64,000 nt of DNA from Isoetes taiwanensis (lineage: Eukaryota; Streptophyta; Lycopodiopsida; Isoetales; Isoetaceae): positions 41,285,841 through 41,349,840 of the forward strand of contig JAJEKV010000002.1 in assembly GCA_021234155.1 (NCBI GenBank). The letters are read 5' to 3'. The translations under genes were made by a program, and so were the position numbers. Below, one piece after another: positions 44,001-55,313 of this stretch. Numbering within the stretch: the first letter of the stretch is position 1; the number at the start of each line of letters is the position of its first letter. The notes beneath the pieces were generated by a model, which was not told the DNA's origin, did no database searches, and was given only the letters and a program-made list of their open reading frames with translations.

Positions 44001-46030
44001 GGCAAGCTATTGTTATTTACTTAGTCCAGATTGTCACTTGATGTTATTTCAATATATGATATATTGACCATTGAAGAAGGGTGTATCTATTTAGATCACA
44101 AAACATGAAATTTCTATCTCAAATTTAAATTTTAAAGATGCGCCTTTACAAAACACAAACTTCTAATTAAGTACAAAATAGAATAGAATGTAATAGGAAT
44201 ACATTTATGTCCACAGCCATAAGGCCCTGACTTGTGTAGCATGGGCGAAGCTCCCGGAAGGCATGCTTACTAGCACATCACGCCATATGATGTAGCCTTT
44301 CTCGGCCTACTTTTTCTATTATTGGCCAAAGATCCTCGCTTACTTCTGGGCCACAAGTGTGCTGATGCTTCGCTATCAACAACTTTGAGTCAGTATTAAT
44401 ATTGTGGATTCCATCAACCCCACCTTTTAATAGTGGGTCAGATTATGAATCCTAGTTTTGGTGTACCGTAACTCAATGTGGGAAATAGAACACCGTACCC
44501 TGGTTGTACCCGCCTATCCTCGGTATCTGGCTCTTGGTCCTCACCGTCCCGACACTTAGTTCCTTTCCTTTTTATAGTTAACTGCATAGTCTTGTGCCTG
44601 TGTGGTGCCCCGCAAATGCAAGAATAATGTCACAATATTCGACTACATTAAGCATTTTACTACTACTGGGATTAAAACCTCACCAAGGGTTTCTGGAAAC
44701 CTTAATAGTAATGGGCCCACTAATGCCCAAAATTATTATTATTAATGATCCTTTTCCATCATTTTGATTTTGATTCGATGCCATAATCCTTTTCCATCCG
44801 TGATTTTGGATTTCCGGCGCTATATCCTTTAGTCGTAACCGGGTGGATTTCGATTCCCATGCCGCCGCTTATTTATAAATATAGCCTCCGGCCGCTACGC
44901 TTATCGTCCGCTACCGCCCCATTATCTTACTTTATTCTCGAGCTTCAATCAATTGAATCAGATTTCTAACCGCACATAGCGCGATGACCGCTTTTATCAT
45001 ATTTTGCCTTAATTAACCGTCAGCAGTAAAGAGGCCGAATAACCTCGGCCAAACCCCTTCCTCGACAGGAGAATAGCTCGATTTGTGGCCGCGAGGACCT
45101 TGCTAGCTTGTCCTCCACTCTTATACCGCAATAAGCTATCTTCGATCCTCGCTATCTCCGCCGCATGCTTTCCCCGACTTACGGACACACCGAACATCAC
45201 CCTCAGTTTCTCGACTGGCCTTGAAATGTATATCCATTAAAAAATCCTCTATCAGCCACAAACTGGCAAATTCTAGCATCTAGTGCGCCACTGTTAATGC
45301 CTTGAAGCAAGAGAGGAGCAAGCACTCAAGGAAATGGGCCTTGATCCTGAAGATTTGTTCTTTACAAAAGTCCCGCTTCAGCCACCGTGATTCAGCCAAT
45401 GAATCCATTAGAATCCTCAAATCTCCTCATATGAGAGGGATTTATCAAAAGAAAGAGCTCCAAAGAAATCCAATGGTATAACAACACGATAATTTTAAAG
45501 AGTAATGCAATGGAAAATCATTACTAGACAGGAGATTGCGTGAATTCTCCAGTGGGCTAAAACTCATTCTGCTCTTCCCGTGACTACATCTCTGCTTTGG
45601 TATAGATGGGCTTACGTGAACCAAGGCTTACCACCACCCCTACCAACGCCGGTTTCAGCAAAAATCCCTTTCTCAAGGTCGATAGTGTCAAGGCCTCTCG
45701 ATTTATTCCTTCCCTGGAAGTTCCATCATGCCGGACAGCATCGCTGTTCTCAGGTTCTCGCTTTGCCAGTGTCAGAGCTAAACTATGCTTCCAACCCAGA
45801 ATATTATCCCCAGAGACCAAAAATCAAAACGATACCGAAACCTTTAAGATTGAAGGCTACAGAGACAAATCAAAGATGCATTCTATAGAAAACATGTAAA
45901 ACATCACATATGAATGGATTTCATAATGCAATGATTGACCAAAGCTTATCCTTTGGCCTTGCCGCCCCCGCTGTCGGCTCCGCTTCAAAATATATACACA
46001 TTTTGTACTTAATGCAAAAATGGGATAGTT
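41014..46030. other. No gene recognised
   Basis: About 5 kb with ORFs all under 105 codons on both strands. None resembles a known family. The region 43.4-43.8 kb and 44.2-45.2 kb is less AT-rich than its surroundings, but I see no element boundary, RNA or splice-supported exon. Confidence 0.4.
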
Positions 46031-46032
46031 GT

Positions 46033-46465
46033 CTTTTTAAATGGGAAAGGTTAAAAATTACCAAAATGCCACTAAAACCTAGTGGTATTTTGGGGAAATT
46101 GGCAATAATCTTTTCAATGATCTAATGCAAATGTGCCCTCTCGCTAAGAATTTTAGATTGTTGAGATATTTCCAACAAGCATAAGATCGCCTTGATTGGA
46201 GATGAAAATTTCAAGTTATAAGCTCTTGAGCCCTTCGTAATTTGAGATATGAAAATCTCGCAACTTGAGATCAGGGTCTTGAATTGAATGCTCTTATGCT
46301 TTAAGTTGAAAAAGATCCTCCTTAATCTACAATTCACCATACATTTGCATCCGTGATCATTGAAAATATTATTGTTAATTTTCCTAAAATACCACCGCTT
46401 AGTGGCATTTTGCAATTTTTGGCAAACTTTAATGGTATTTTGGTAATTTTCCTTTTTAAATATCA
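46033..46465. mobile_element. Fold-back (MITE-like) element
   Basis: The left arm (46036-46125: AAAATTACCAAAATGCCACT, AGTGGTATTTT, CAATAATCTTTTCAATGATC) reappears reversed and complemented at the right (46360-46465, reading inward AAATTACCAAAATACC, TGCCACTAAGCGGTGGTATT, CAATAATATTTTCAATGATC). Weaker complementarity continues to the centre, including AAGCATAAGA in both arms, so most of the 430 bp could fold into one hairpin. There is no coding sequence. The exact ends and target duplication are not resolved. Confidence 0.75.
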
Positions 46466-46639
46466 TCATCATAATAGTTTGTCGCGATGAAGCCTTTAGG
46501 CACTAATATCAAAGGCCAAGATTCCATACCTCCACCGCATGAAGCGTAGAGAGGGGCTTACCTTTATATTTGCAACTTAATTAATATATGTTATAATTTT
46601 CAGATCTCTATCGATTTTTCGCCGCTAAATTTTCCATAT

Positions 46640-48002
46640 GCTCACAGTGTATTCAAGGCACTTCATAGCTTCATCCGCAGTGCATGTTTTATAATTATAC
46701 AAATATGCACCTCTCATTTGGAGGATGACGACACGGAACTCTTTACCTTTCAATCGACAGAGTCCCACTAAGAAATACCCACCAAATTTCTTCCATAATT
46801 TGTCTCAATCAGATGGGTTCCTTGCATCAATATCAATCTTAACGCCCCTATTTTCTCCTCCTTTTTTCCTTCCATCTTCCGTAGAGGTATGGTGGATGCG
46901 CCATCCAAGGCAACAGAATGCACCATTTTCCTGCACTGCTTTTACCATGGCTCCCAAATCTCCTAAGCTTCCCCAAAGACTGAACATCTCTTCAATAAAA
47001 GTCTCCAAAAGTCTTTGGCCTCTATATTCTCATAGAAAGCCTTTGAACATGTGCCATACAAAGATCTCGTAATATTTTCACTACGTGCAGGCATATCCTT
47101 GGTGGAAAAAAATAGCTTGAAGCATTAACAATAAAACTCCATACAAAGTCGCATTATCGTGAGAAAAAAAACTTAGCAATGTACTCTCCTGACCGTGATC
47201 CCAGAGATCGTGAGTTGCCATCAAAGCTAGACTGATGACCAACGTCCGCCATCGAGATTCGCGCCCGCGTACGAGGTCCAAATTTCCCCGATCATAAATT
47301 CTACCTAATTCCAACAAGCATTTGGCATGCCATCTATGAACAAAGCTATATTATTACTTGATTGATTTATTCAGACAAAACTGTCTTATATAAGATGTAT
47401 CCTTTGATGGATCCGAATTGCTACAAAATATAATGATAGCATCATGGTCAGAATCAGAAGCACAACATTTTAACATTTCCTCACAAGCAAGAGACAACCA
47501 ACTAATCTCAAAGATAATTATATGTAAGAATAGAATACCAAAAATGTTTGCAAACTATTATGCTTACAAATAAAATAATGCAGCAATACATACTTCTGAA
47601 TTTGTTTATGGCCTTATCCAACCAATCTATATACAATTGTGGCTGTATGGTGACAACCATGCCTCTTCTTCTCTCCAATCTACATCCTCCATACTGCAAG
47701 TTGTTTACTTATGTAACGATGTAAAAAACATACATTAAACCTTTGGAATAGCAAATACTCTATATTAGCAAAGAAGGAATGCTACAGAAACAGATGTCAT
47801 TGTTTAACCATTATTAATTTAGGTTCTGGGTTGAAATACCGGGAACGTCAAACTGCATTCTAATCTTCGCAAGGAAAATATCACACAATATATTGGGACC
47901 CTTCCTAAAAGACCCTGCATCAGGATCCCACCCAGAACTTTCAAGACCCAATGAAGGATGATTTATGAGACCTTCTTCCAAGCAATTAAGCTGCACATAC
48001 AC
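46640..48002 (-). CDS. Possible unidentified gene, several broken exons
   Basis: Minus-strand open stretches at 48002-47814, 47699-47640, 47317-47081, 47008-46805 and 46800-46640 read like real protein: LEEGLINHPSLGLESSGWDP, MVVTIQPQLYIDWLDKAINK, LVISLALMATHDLWDHGQES, LWGSLGDLGAMVKAVQENGA and KKFGGYFLVGLCRLKGKEF. Some are preceded by AG in a plausible acceptor context (for example TATGTGCAG before the CTTAATTGC of the first). I do not recognise the family. It could be a host gene or a transposon gene; the joins are not established. Confidence 0.27.
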
Positions 48003-49800
48003 GTGTAGCTATTTATATTTAAACACGCTGCCATTGCTGTATAGAATTGTCTGCAGCAAATAAGTCCACCTTATCAATCTTGCCCATTCTATTCCCACAT
48101 CAATCTTAAGTACAGAGGCAAGCGCAACTTTGTTAAATTAATTTTTTACAGGCAAATCTCTTACCTTTCCAACTGAAATACTGTTTAGGTCTTCATGAGC
48201 TCCATTCATGTTCAAGAGGAGGAGTCTCATCAGCATACTGTAGCCACTTGGAAGAAGCATTCTGATGTTTCCAGACTATCAAAAGCCCTTCTTTTGCTCT
48301 AGCTAGCTTTCTTCAACAGTCTTAAAGACTAAGAGCCAGCCGATTTGCTTATTCAAGCACTATAGAACCATCAAAAATCCGTTGCTGGAAAGTTTAGAGA
48401 TCATAACAGAGTAGAATGGATGGAATGGCATCTACCCTAGTTCCCATCGCCCGTCGTTAAGACAACATCCGTCTCCGGGTCAAGCAAACAAATCTCTGAT
48501 TACCTAGAAAGCATTCCAACGATAGTGCTATGAAAACGGCCTCAACGGGATAGTTGGAAAACCGAAGCAAAACCCTCTCCGGATCGATGCAAAAGGTGTT
48601 ATGCATGGGCTAAAGTTGCATTGCCGGATTGGAATGAACTGGGGAGGAAGCAAAACCCGATCTAGGGTGCGATCTGGCCCCTCTAACTACATATTTCCAA
48701 GAGCTCTCTACCCTGCACTATGGGTACCTCTGCCTCGAACTCTGAGAATCCTTGAAACTGTTCTTTCGGTACACCATCTGCTTTGGTGATAACCCAGTTT
48801 CTGCAGATCCTTCTGCTGCTTCCACTATTACCGTGGGTCGAGCTGCCTGGTTGGAGCTTGATATGCCCTGCCAGGTTACCCGGTTGGAACATCTGCAATC
48901 CAAAATGCACTAGACCGCCATTTTACAATTTTACAGACAATAATGGGTTTGTAGCAGTTACCAACATATACTAAGTATATTTCAGCATATACTTAGGATA
49001 TGCCACAAACCCACATAAGCAAGGGTTTGCCTCCCAGGGCAACCCAAAAACATGTTAAATTGACGTTCTAATCGCCTTAAAAAAAAAATTGGCACGAAAA
49101 GCCTTAGGGCATATTCATATGAGAAAATACCAAAAAGTTTTTCACCGACAAAAAAACTATCAGTAATAATGGCCGTCAGATCATAAGGTGTATATATAAT
49201 ATGCCAAAGTATACCAAAACCCACCCTTCCCCTAACGAATTGTTCCTTAACAAGGGGCAGTCCAAAAAATCTTGTTTCCTCAAAAAAGAAAGAATGTCCT
49301 CTTGAATCTGCAGATACCATCTAAAACTCTTTGCCAGTAACAAAGTGTGAAAGAGAAGGAAGAATCTTATGCAGTGCAAAGAAAACCATGCTCCTCGGTC
49401 GAACCAAATCCCAGAGATACCTAGAATTTACAAGGAAGAGCCTCTAAAGCCTATCCAAACATCAAGCTTAAGAACTTCTTAAGTTATGCAAGAAACTGGT
49501 TCTATCTACCGCATAAGCTTACCTTGGAGAAAACTGCAACATCTTCAATTAGTCACGCCAAAGCAGCATAAGGATCTCCTGCCTGACTCCAAGTAGCATA
49601 AGGATCGCTCCAATCCACCATTGCAGCAGTGCCAGTTTGGCGAGGCGACAAGAAGCCGCCTAGCCTTGCCGCCCTACCTGCGCCCCAACAGCCATCTCCT
49701 ATTCACAAGAGGTAACAATCTTCCACCGATAAGCTTATTACTATCAAACTTTTCCCTGAAAAACCCTTGGTGCTTTCAATTCTTTCTTGGTTGCTTGATT
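48003..49800. other. No gene recognised
   Basis: Minus-strand ORFs of 75 codons (48683-48910) and 112 codons (48982-49320) are present without recognisable motifs. Nothing else stands out. Confidence 0.4.
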
Positions 49801-49830
49801 GGCTTACAAACTAACCTGCTTTTACGTATT

Positions 49831-49925
49831 GGTCCCATAGACCCTTTAGTCTCTCTGGAGTCAGATTCTATTTTATTCTATATACAATTCTATTCTATTT
49901 CATATCGTTCTAATTTTATCGTATG
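49831..49925 (+). mobile_element. LINE 3' end with short-tandem tail
   Basis: GGTCCCATAGACC, then TTTAGTCTCT are followed by an irregular TTCTA/TTTTATTCTA tail (49864-49900 and beyond). The same GGTCCCATAGACC ... TTAGTCTCTG order precedes the tail of the LINE at 8.1 kb, seen there on the minus strand. No coding sequence remains: this is a very short 5'-truncated copy, plus orientation. Confidence 0.7.
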
Positions 49926-49941
49926 TTCAAAAGGAAGTATA

Positions 49942-50016
49942 GGGAAATGGAGGTTGGTCCTCCATTCCCGGAGCCGGGAATGGAGGCCGGGAATGGAGGA
50001 CCAACCTCCATTCCCC
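49942..50016. repeat. Near-perfect hairpin with ~30-bp arms
   Basis: The left arm (GGAAATGGAGGTTGGTCC then TCCATTCCCGG, 49943-49971) is complementary to the right arm (CCGGGAATGGAGGACCAACC then TCCATTCCCC, 49987-50016) with about one mismatch. The short spacer repeats CCGGGAATGGAGG once more. Such a structure would extrude readily as DNA and would fold strongly as RNA. Confidence 0.88.
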
Positions 50017-50706
50017 TACAAAATAGAAATGGATGAGTCGTTTCAAGGGGAAAAAACAGAGTTTCAAAAGATCAGCAAGATATTGCAGAGTCTCTGAGAG
50101 GCTTTTCATCAAGATTTAAGCAAGATTTTGCCAGTGGGGAGGATTTCTGAGCAAGATTTTGGAGATTTTTTTAAAAGCAGAGTTTCTCGGCTGAGTCTCT
50201 ACTTCTGGCTTGCTATCTTACATGCCCTGCAGAGCACACAATGGAAACAACAAAAAACACTAGGGTGCAAAGAACTGTGGAGCTTCAGATCTATTGAGCT
50301 CGCATCTGCTTGAAGAACTGGTCGCAGAGCTCGAAGGAGAACTGCTCGAAGATCTTGCTTGCAAAGCTCGAAGAAGAACCGGTGCGAAGTTCGCATATGC
50401 AGAGATCGAAGAACAACCCTAAAGAGATCTTTTAGCAGAGATCGAAGTTTGCATTTAGCAGAGAACAACCCTGAAGTTCGCATTTGCAGAGATCTTTTAG
50501 CAGAGATCGAAGAACAACCCTGAAAAAAAGCAAATGCGACAAAGAACCCTAAGTAGAGCCCTAAGCGAAACCCTAAAAAATAACCAGCCGGTTACACGGA
50601 ATGGGTCCACTCGGCTTCCATTCTGCGTCTTAGGGGGGGGGAAGTGCCACGTGGCATCACCAGATTGCACGCCAGCAAATTTAGACGACCCCATTTCTAT
50701 TTTGTA
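50017..50706. mobile_element. Possible 690-bp element with 16-bp terminal inverted repeats
   Basis: TACAAAATAGAAATGG at 50017-50032 is repeated perfectly as its complement at 50691-50706. The match weakens inward (GTCG in both). Inside lies a minisatellite based on GAGATCGAAGAACAACCCT and AGAGATCTTTTAGCAGAGAT (50300-50525). No transposase is encoded. Target duplications are not evident. It ends about 140 bp upstream of the AXR4 start codon. Confidence 0.5.
50300..50525. repeat. Minisatellite upstream of AXR4
   Basis: GCAGAGATCGAAGAACAACC occurs near 50398 and 50501, with related words (AGAGATCTTTTAGCAGAGAT, AGTTCGCAT-TGCAGAGATC, GCTCGAAG) between them and upstream. Units are of mixed length. 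Confidence 0.65.
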
Positions 50707-50849
50707 TTGATGGATTCATGTTGGAGGATCTTGGTTTTTAGTTTTTGTGTATAAGCTATAGGTTCCTTATGTACGGACCTTGTTATCCTTGTTCAAATTG
50801 TACGACGTTTTTTTACCATGTTAATTTTGCATTACGCGACGGCGCAGCG

Positions 50850-53241
50850 ATGGCAGAAGACGAAGGAATCGGCAAGCTGGGCCATGGGCACGATTCTTCT
50901 TTAGAGCTAACAAGACGCAGGGTACTACATTCTTCCGAAAAAACAAAGTCTGATAGGCCAGAAGCATCTAGATCTGCCGGAAAGGAAGCTAGAGCAGACA
51001 TTAACAATAAAGATGTGTATAATCCCTGTTGGTTTTGGACATATGTCGTGTCATTTGTGTCCATTCTTACACTGGCTCTATTGCTGGTAACACAAACGGT
51101 AGGTTTGGATGGGAGGGCTGAGTTTCTAACAATGCCTGCTGCTGTTAGGGAGCATTACAGCAAAGGAAGGGCCATCAAAGCTGAGATTGGGATAGAGGGC
51201 AATCCGATTAGGGTTTATATTAGGGCACAAGGCCCTATAGAAGGCGAGACTGTTGTTTTGTTACATGGATTGGAGACTAGCTCTTTTGTTTATAGGAATG
51301 TGATAGAAAATTTGGCAGCAAGGAAACTACGTGTAATAGCTGTGGATATGCCGGGTTCTGGACTTTCTGAGAAATCTGTGCTGAGGGAATGGCGGCATCC
51401 AGAGTGGGGTTTATTAAGAAAATGTCGCAACATTTATGATGAGATCATGGAAAAGGGTATATTTTGGAGGATGGAAGAGTTGTTTGAGACAGGATCTCTC
51501 CCGGAAGTTGGGAATGTTGAAAAGGTAGAAATGGTTGAAACTGTAGTTGATTATAGCCCAGAGGAATTATCTGAAACATTGGAGCAGGTATTAGGTTCAG
51601 TAGGTGTCTCCACTGCACATCTTGTTATACATGGAAGTGCATTGAAGTAGCCAGGAGCATGGGCACTCTGGTATACAATGCAACTTCAAAGTATCACATT
51701 GATTGATCCACGCCAGTTAGACCTTCTATGCAGCTTTTGTTGCTCAGCATACCTGGTCTAGGCTGGCTTATTCCCTCGTGGTCTCGCTTATAGACTTGTG
51801 CTTAAGTCTTGCTGTATAAGGTTTCTCACAAAGTATATCTGAGGCCTATGGTATTTTGCTGAGAAGTCAAAATGGGCGAAATGCAGTTCTCGAGATAGCA
51901 AAAATCAAACTGCAGTGCTGACCTCTCCATATGGCTAAATGAGGAAACAAGATAAAGCAAATTCTCAAGACAGGTTTTGTGGGCAAGCAACTGGTCAAAG
52001 GAATGGGATCAACGAGGAAAGAATTTCATGGCATCTGTTCCTCGAAGCCACCTTTTATTTCGCCAAGATAAGGGGAAGCAGATGGCCTCAGGTTTGCCTT
52101 TTCAACGCCTTTACTTCCTCTGACCTCTATGCACTGATTATATACATTATATAGCATCTGTAAACACAAGCATCTCCTGCCTTTACTGCATCTCCGTTTC
52201 TCCAAACACCAAACTGGGACCTGTTAAACTATTTCTTTCTTTTTACTCAGTATGCTTGTTTCAAGAGGGGTTTTATCAGGAATTTGGTAGCACATGATTG
52301 TCAATATTTTTGGACATATGAGGATTATGTGTTCTGGTCAAGTTCTCCAATATGGGTAGATCCATCCAAGGAACTTGTACTTAGACCATCCATGGAATAT
52401 GGGTATTTGTTTTACTTATGCAGATGTAAGGATAGCCTGTGCTCACGCGCCTTCTACTTGCATTCCATGCTGAATTGTTTCGGAAAGATAAGTTCTAACC
52501 TAAAATCTACAGAACCGTAGCGATCTTCTGTCCATGTGGGTCCAAATCCTCTTATGTACACACTCCTATGTATTGCAAGGTGTAAAAGCAGAACGGCTTC
52601 AGAAAATGAACTATGTTACTGTTGCTCCTGCCCATTTGTGCTCCCCTAGTTTATTGCCAGCCTGCCCATTGTTGATCCGAGATTATGCCATAAAGACATC
52701 ATAATATATAGCCTATAGTAGAATGACCACATGAATGATGTATGTATCATCTTGAAATACCAGGTTCATCATATGGTTTTCTACAAGCATCTGAATAGCA
52801 GAATGCAGTCAGGAAGATGCCGTGCTTCTCTGTTTTCTGTAGCAAGAAGTGTATTTGCATCATTATTGAATATTTAGTCTTTGGAGCTTGTATAAGCATG
52901 TTTCTTCTTATGTTTGTCTTACATATTGGCTATTGAAGATATTAACTCCCATACTGCCTGCTACTATTCTCTAATATTATCATGATATTTTATAGGAAGA
53001 TGCAGCTGACGAAATTTCAAATGCTATTTGGAAATTTGTCTCCTCCTTGCCCCCAAGCCTGAAACCATCTCAAGAAGAACAATTGCCTGCACACATTCAG
53101 AAATTGTTTGATGAAATGTCGAGTAGTGGGGACCATCATGGTCACATACATAGCCACGATCATGGGCACAATCATGCTCATCATGATCATGGGCATGGGG
53201 CTCAAGCTCATGGTATTGGCCATGGTGGCTGGGTCATGTAG
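50850..53241 (+). CDS. AXR4-like alpha/beta-hydrolase-fold membrane protein, two exons, middle frame-broken
   Basis: AXR4 proteins are ER-resident accessory proteins required for plasma-membrane delivery of the auxin importer AUX1. From ATG 50850 (G at -3 and +4) 266 codons are open: a charged head (1-58), one membrane helix (about 61-83, WFWTYVVSFV onward), then VVLLHGLETSSF (the oxyanion-type HG, 135-146), VIAVDMPGSGLSEKS, GLLRKCRNIYDEIMEKGIFW and HLVIHGSAL at the nucleophile-elbow position. A TAG at 51648 and at least four frame changes follow. Homology continues: SITLIDPR, MQLLLLSIPGLGWLIP, EAYGILLRSQNGRNAVLEIA, QVLWASNWSKEWDQRGK and GSRWPQ. The exon ends CAG/GT at 52091. The strong conservation beside many indels fits assembly error as well as a recent pseudogene. 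An upstream in-frame ATG at 50745 is less likely the start. Confidence 0.93.
52092..52995 (+). other. Last intron of AXR4
   Basis: The donor follows CCTCAG and reads GTTTGC. The acceptor is TTTATAG before GAAGATGCAG. Both junctions are in phase 0 and join the RWPQ stretch to EDAADEISNAIWKFVSSLPP as in AXR4 homologues. The 904-bp intron is AT-rich with T runs and holds nothing else recognisable. Confidence 0.88.
52996..53241 (+). CDS. AXR4 last exon with His-rich tail
   Basis: The exon is open from 52996 to the TAG at 53239-53241. It encodes EDAADEISNAIWKFVSSLPP, then SQEEQLPAHIQKLFDEMSSS and a tail dense in His, Gly, Asp and Ala (DHHGHIHSHDHGH and onward) ending GIGHGGWVM. AXR4 homologues end in the same way, with a short amphipathic helix followed by a His-rich tail. 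The intact frame here contrasts with the broken end of exon 1. Confidence 0.92.
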   Translation, partial: EDAADEISNAIWKFVSSLPPSLKPSQEEQLPAHIQKLFDEMSSSGDHHGHIHSHDHGHNHAHHDHGHGAQAHGIGHGGWVM

Positions 53242-55080
53242 TCAATCAACTGATGGATATGAAAGCGGTCAGAAGTTGCATCTTGTCTCAGAAATCTAAA
53301 TTTTGTCTTTTATGTGATAAAGAATTTGATATAAAGAAATTGATTTTCTCATCTCTCTTACTTTTGGGCTCCCTTTGGATGCTAATTATCAGCTTCTTTC
53401 ATCTTCTAGTTATTGGATTCAGTTTGTTCATTTTATTATTAGCACTTGATCAACAGAACTTGTGATCACATTGACAAACACGAATGATCCGTGGATAAAA
53501 TGCAGAGTACGGCAATCACTTGCTAATACCATGATAGGCTGGTGAAGAGCTGCTTAAAACAATGATGCAAGTTAAAGTGCTTCTAAAAGAATGGAGCATT
53601 GCTCAAGCCAGTTAAACCCGCTCAGCCTTTGGCCTTGAATAGACTTGTGCCCATTAGAGCTTGATCCTGCTCAAGCCTGTTTTGTTGGAATATATAAGCT
53701 GGCAACAATCTTAACTCCACCAATTTCACAGACATGAAGAGGGCTATGCATGGAAAGGAAACGTTGGGGCTCACCAATATATATGAATAAATAGCTGTTC
53801 CTTCTGTTGTTCTCATTCAAATGTCTTCTTTTTCAGTCTAAAAGTGTTGATAGGGACATAATCATGCTGTGTTTCTTGCTCCTTATATATACAATGGATC
53901 ACCTGTATGGATCACCTTATCTTTTCTACGATTCTAGTTTTCCAAGAGGTTATGCACCAACATGGCGTTCACATAGCTGTCGCCTTTAATCTTTTTACTT
54001 GAAATCAGCAAAGGATCTTTGCAGATCATCTTCTTTTGCTACATGCCTTTGATTTCGCCTGGGGCCTGGATTTGAGACAGTGAAGGAATGGATGAAAATC
54101 TTGTTGCCACTGGGGCAGCAAGATTGCAGCAGGTAGCACCCCTTCACTTCAGCCAATGCCAAGGGTGCAAGATTTGTAATCAGAGCAGATGTATCATGTC
54201 TTGTTGCAGCAGCAAATCAGTGCAGCTTATAGTGGCTTGTAATTACATGTTTTCCAGGCTGCCTTCTCATTTGCTGGAAGATAGTGCTAAAAATAAGAAA
54301 GCTGCAATATCGCAGAGGATGCATGTGAAGCCTCAGGAATCTCTAAATGCAAGAGATAGTACCATTACTGGGGTGCAATGCCCAGCTTGGTCCATCATTA
54401 TGGCTTTCTTGCTGCTGCTTATGTTATTGGAAGATGCAAAGAAACATGGTAATATATGCTGCTATATGCCATATGTTAAATGCGGGGATTTGATAGAGAC
54501 ACATAAAAACTTGGGTACTTGTGTATCTGGTGTCTTGTAGTATTGACATTATTCTTGGGAACAGTGACTACATCAAGATCATGAATTTGGGTCCTTTTTA
54601 ACTACCACAGGTTTCCTGTTTCTTATATGATCGGTGTGGCCAAAGCTATTTTGGATTCAAAGGTGAATTAGGAACTGTTGAAGCCAAGGGCAAGGTTATG
54701 GTCTAGAAAGTTTGAATCTACATCAGTTGGATGCATTATGTATCAGTTGGTGATATCGACCTTGTCTTCAGTATTCCAAAGAAGCAAATGTTTGATCAGC
54801 TCATCAACAATTTGATTAAATTTTTTGTTGCCAAACAAGTGAATGTCGGAGATAACACTAGAGACTATTATGCAATAACGTGGGTACATGCAAGTGAGTT
54901 AATAAGCTTGAAGCATTATGTCGTCAAGCCGTGCCCAGGCCACTGTTGCTGATGCAAGTAAATTTTAAAAGTCGTTGCTCTTCATCTGTACAGCAGAATC
55001 TAGAAGCAGCACATGTATGACTTATGTCTGCCATTCAACCATGTTGACTTGCAACTCAGCCAATGATTTATTAATGATGG
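53242..55080. other. No gene recognised; AXR4 3' flank
   Basis: A 150-codon plus-strand ORF (54088-54540), Cys- and Lys-containing with a hydrophobic segment near its C-terminus, matches nothing I know. The first few hundred bases may be AXR4 3' untranslated sequence. Confidence 0.4.
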
Positions 55081-55090
55081 CAATGGTACG

Positions 55091-55313
55091 CTGTTATGAC
55101 TAAATCTAATGGCAGCTTTAAATTGAAGATGATGCAATATTTCAGCAACAGAATGCATTAGAAAGCCAACAATCACGGCCTAACACCATGAATGTCTGAT
55201 ATGCTGTTATGACTGAAATCTAATGGCAGCTTCAAATTGGAGATGATGCTCTGTCAATGTTTCAGCAACAGAAAGCATTAGAAAGCCAACAATCACAGCC
55301 CAACATCATGAAT
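55091..55313. repeat. 112-bp tandem duplication
   Basis: CTGTTATGACT, then AAATCTAATGGCAGCTT, GATGATGC, TTTCAGCAACAGAA, GCATTAGAAAGCCAACAATC and AACA-CATGAATG occurs from 55091 and again from 55203, with a few substitutions and small indels. Confidence 0.88.

Noticed and set aside
45580-45899. Protein kinase-like reading (WSLGII on the minus strand)
   Set aside because: Only one short motif-like word, with stops close on either side and none of the other kinase motifs.
54088-54540. 150-codon ORF downstream of AXR4 as a gene
   Set aside because: No recognisable domain, no splice evidence; could be untranslated or intergenic sequence.
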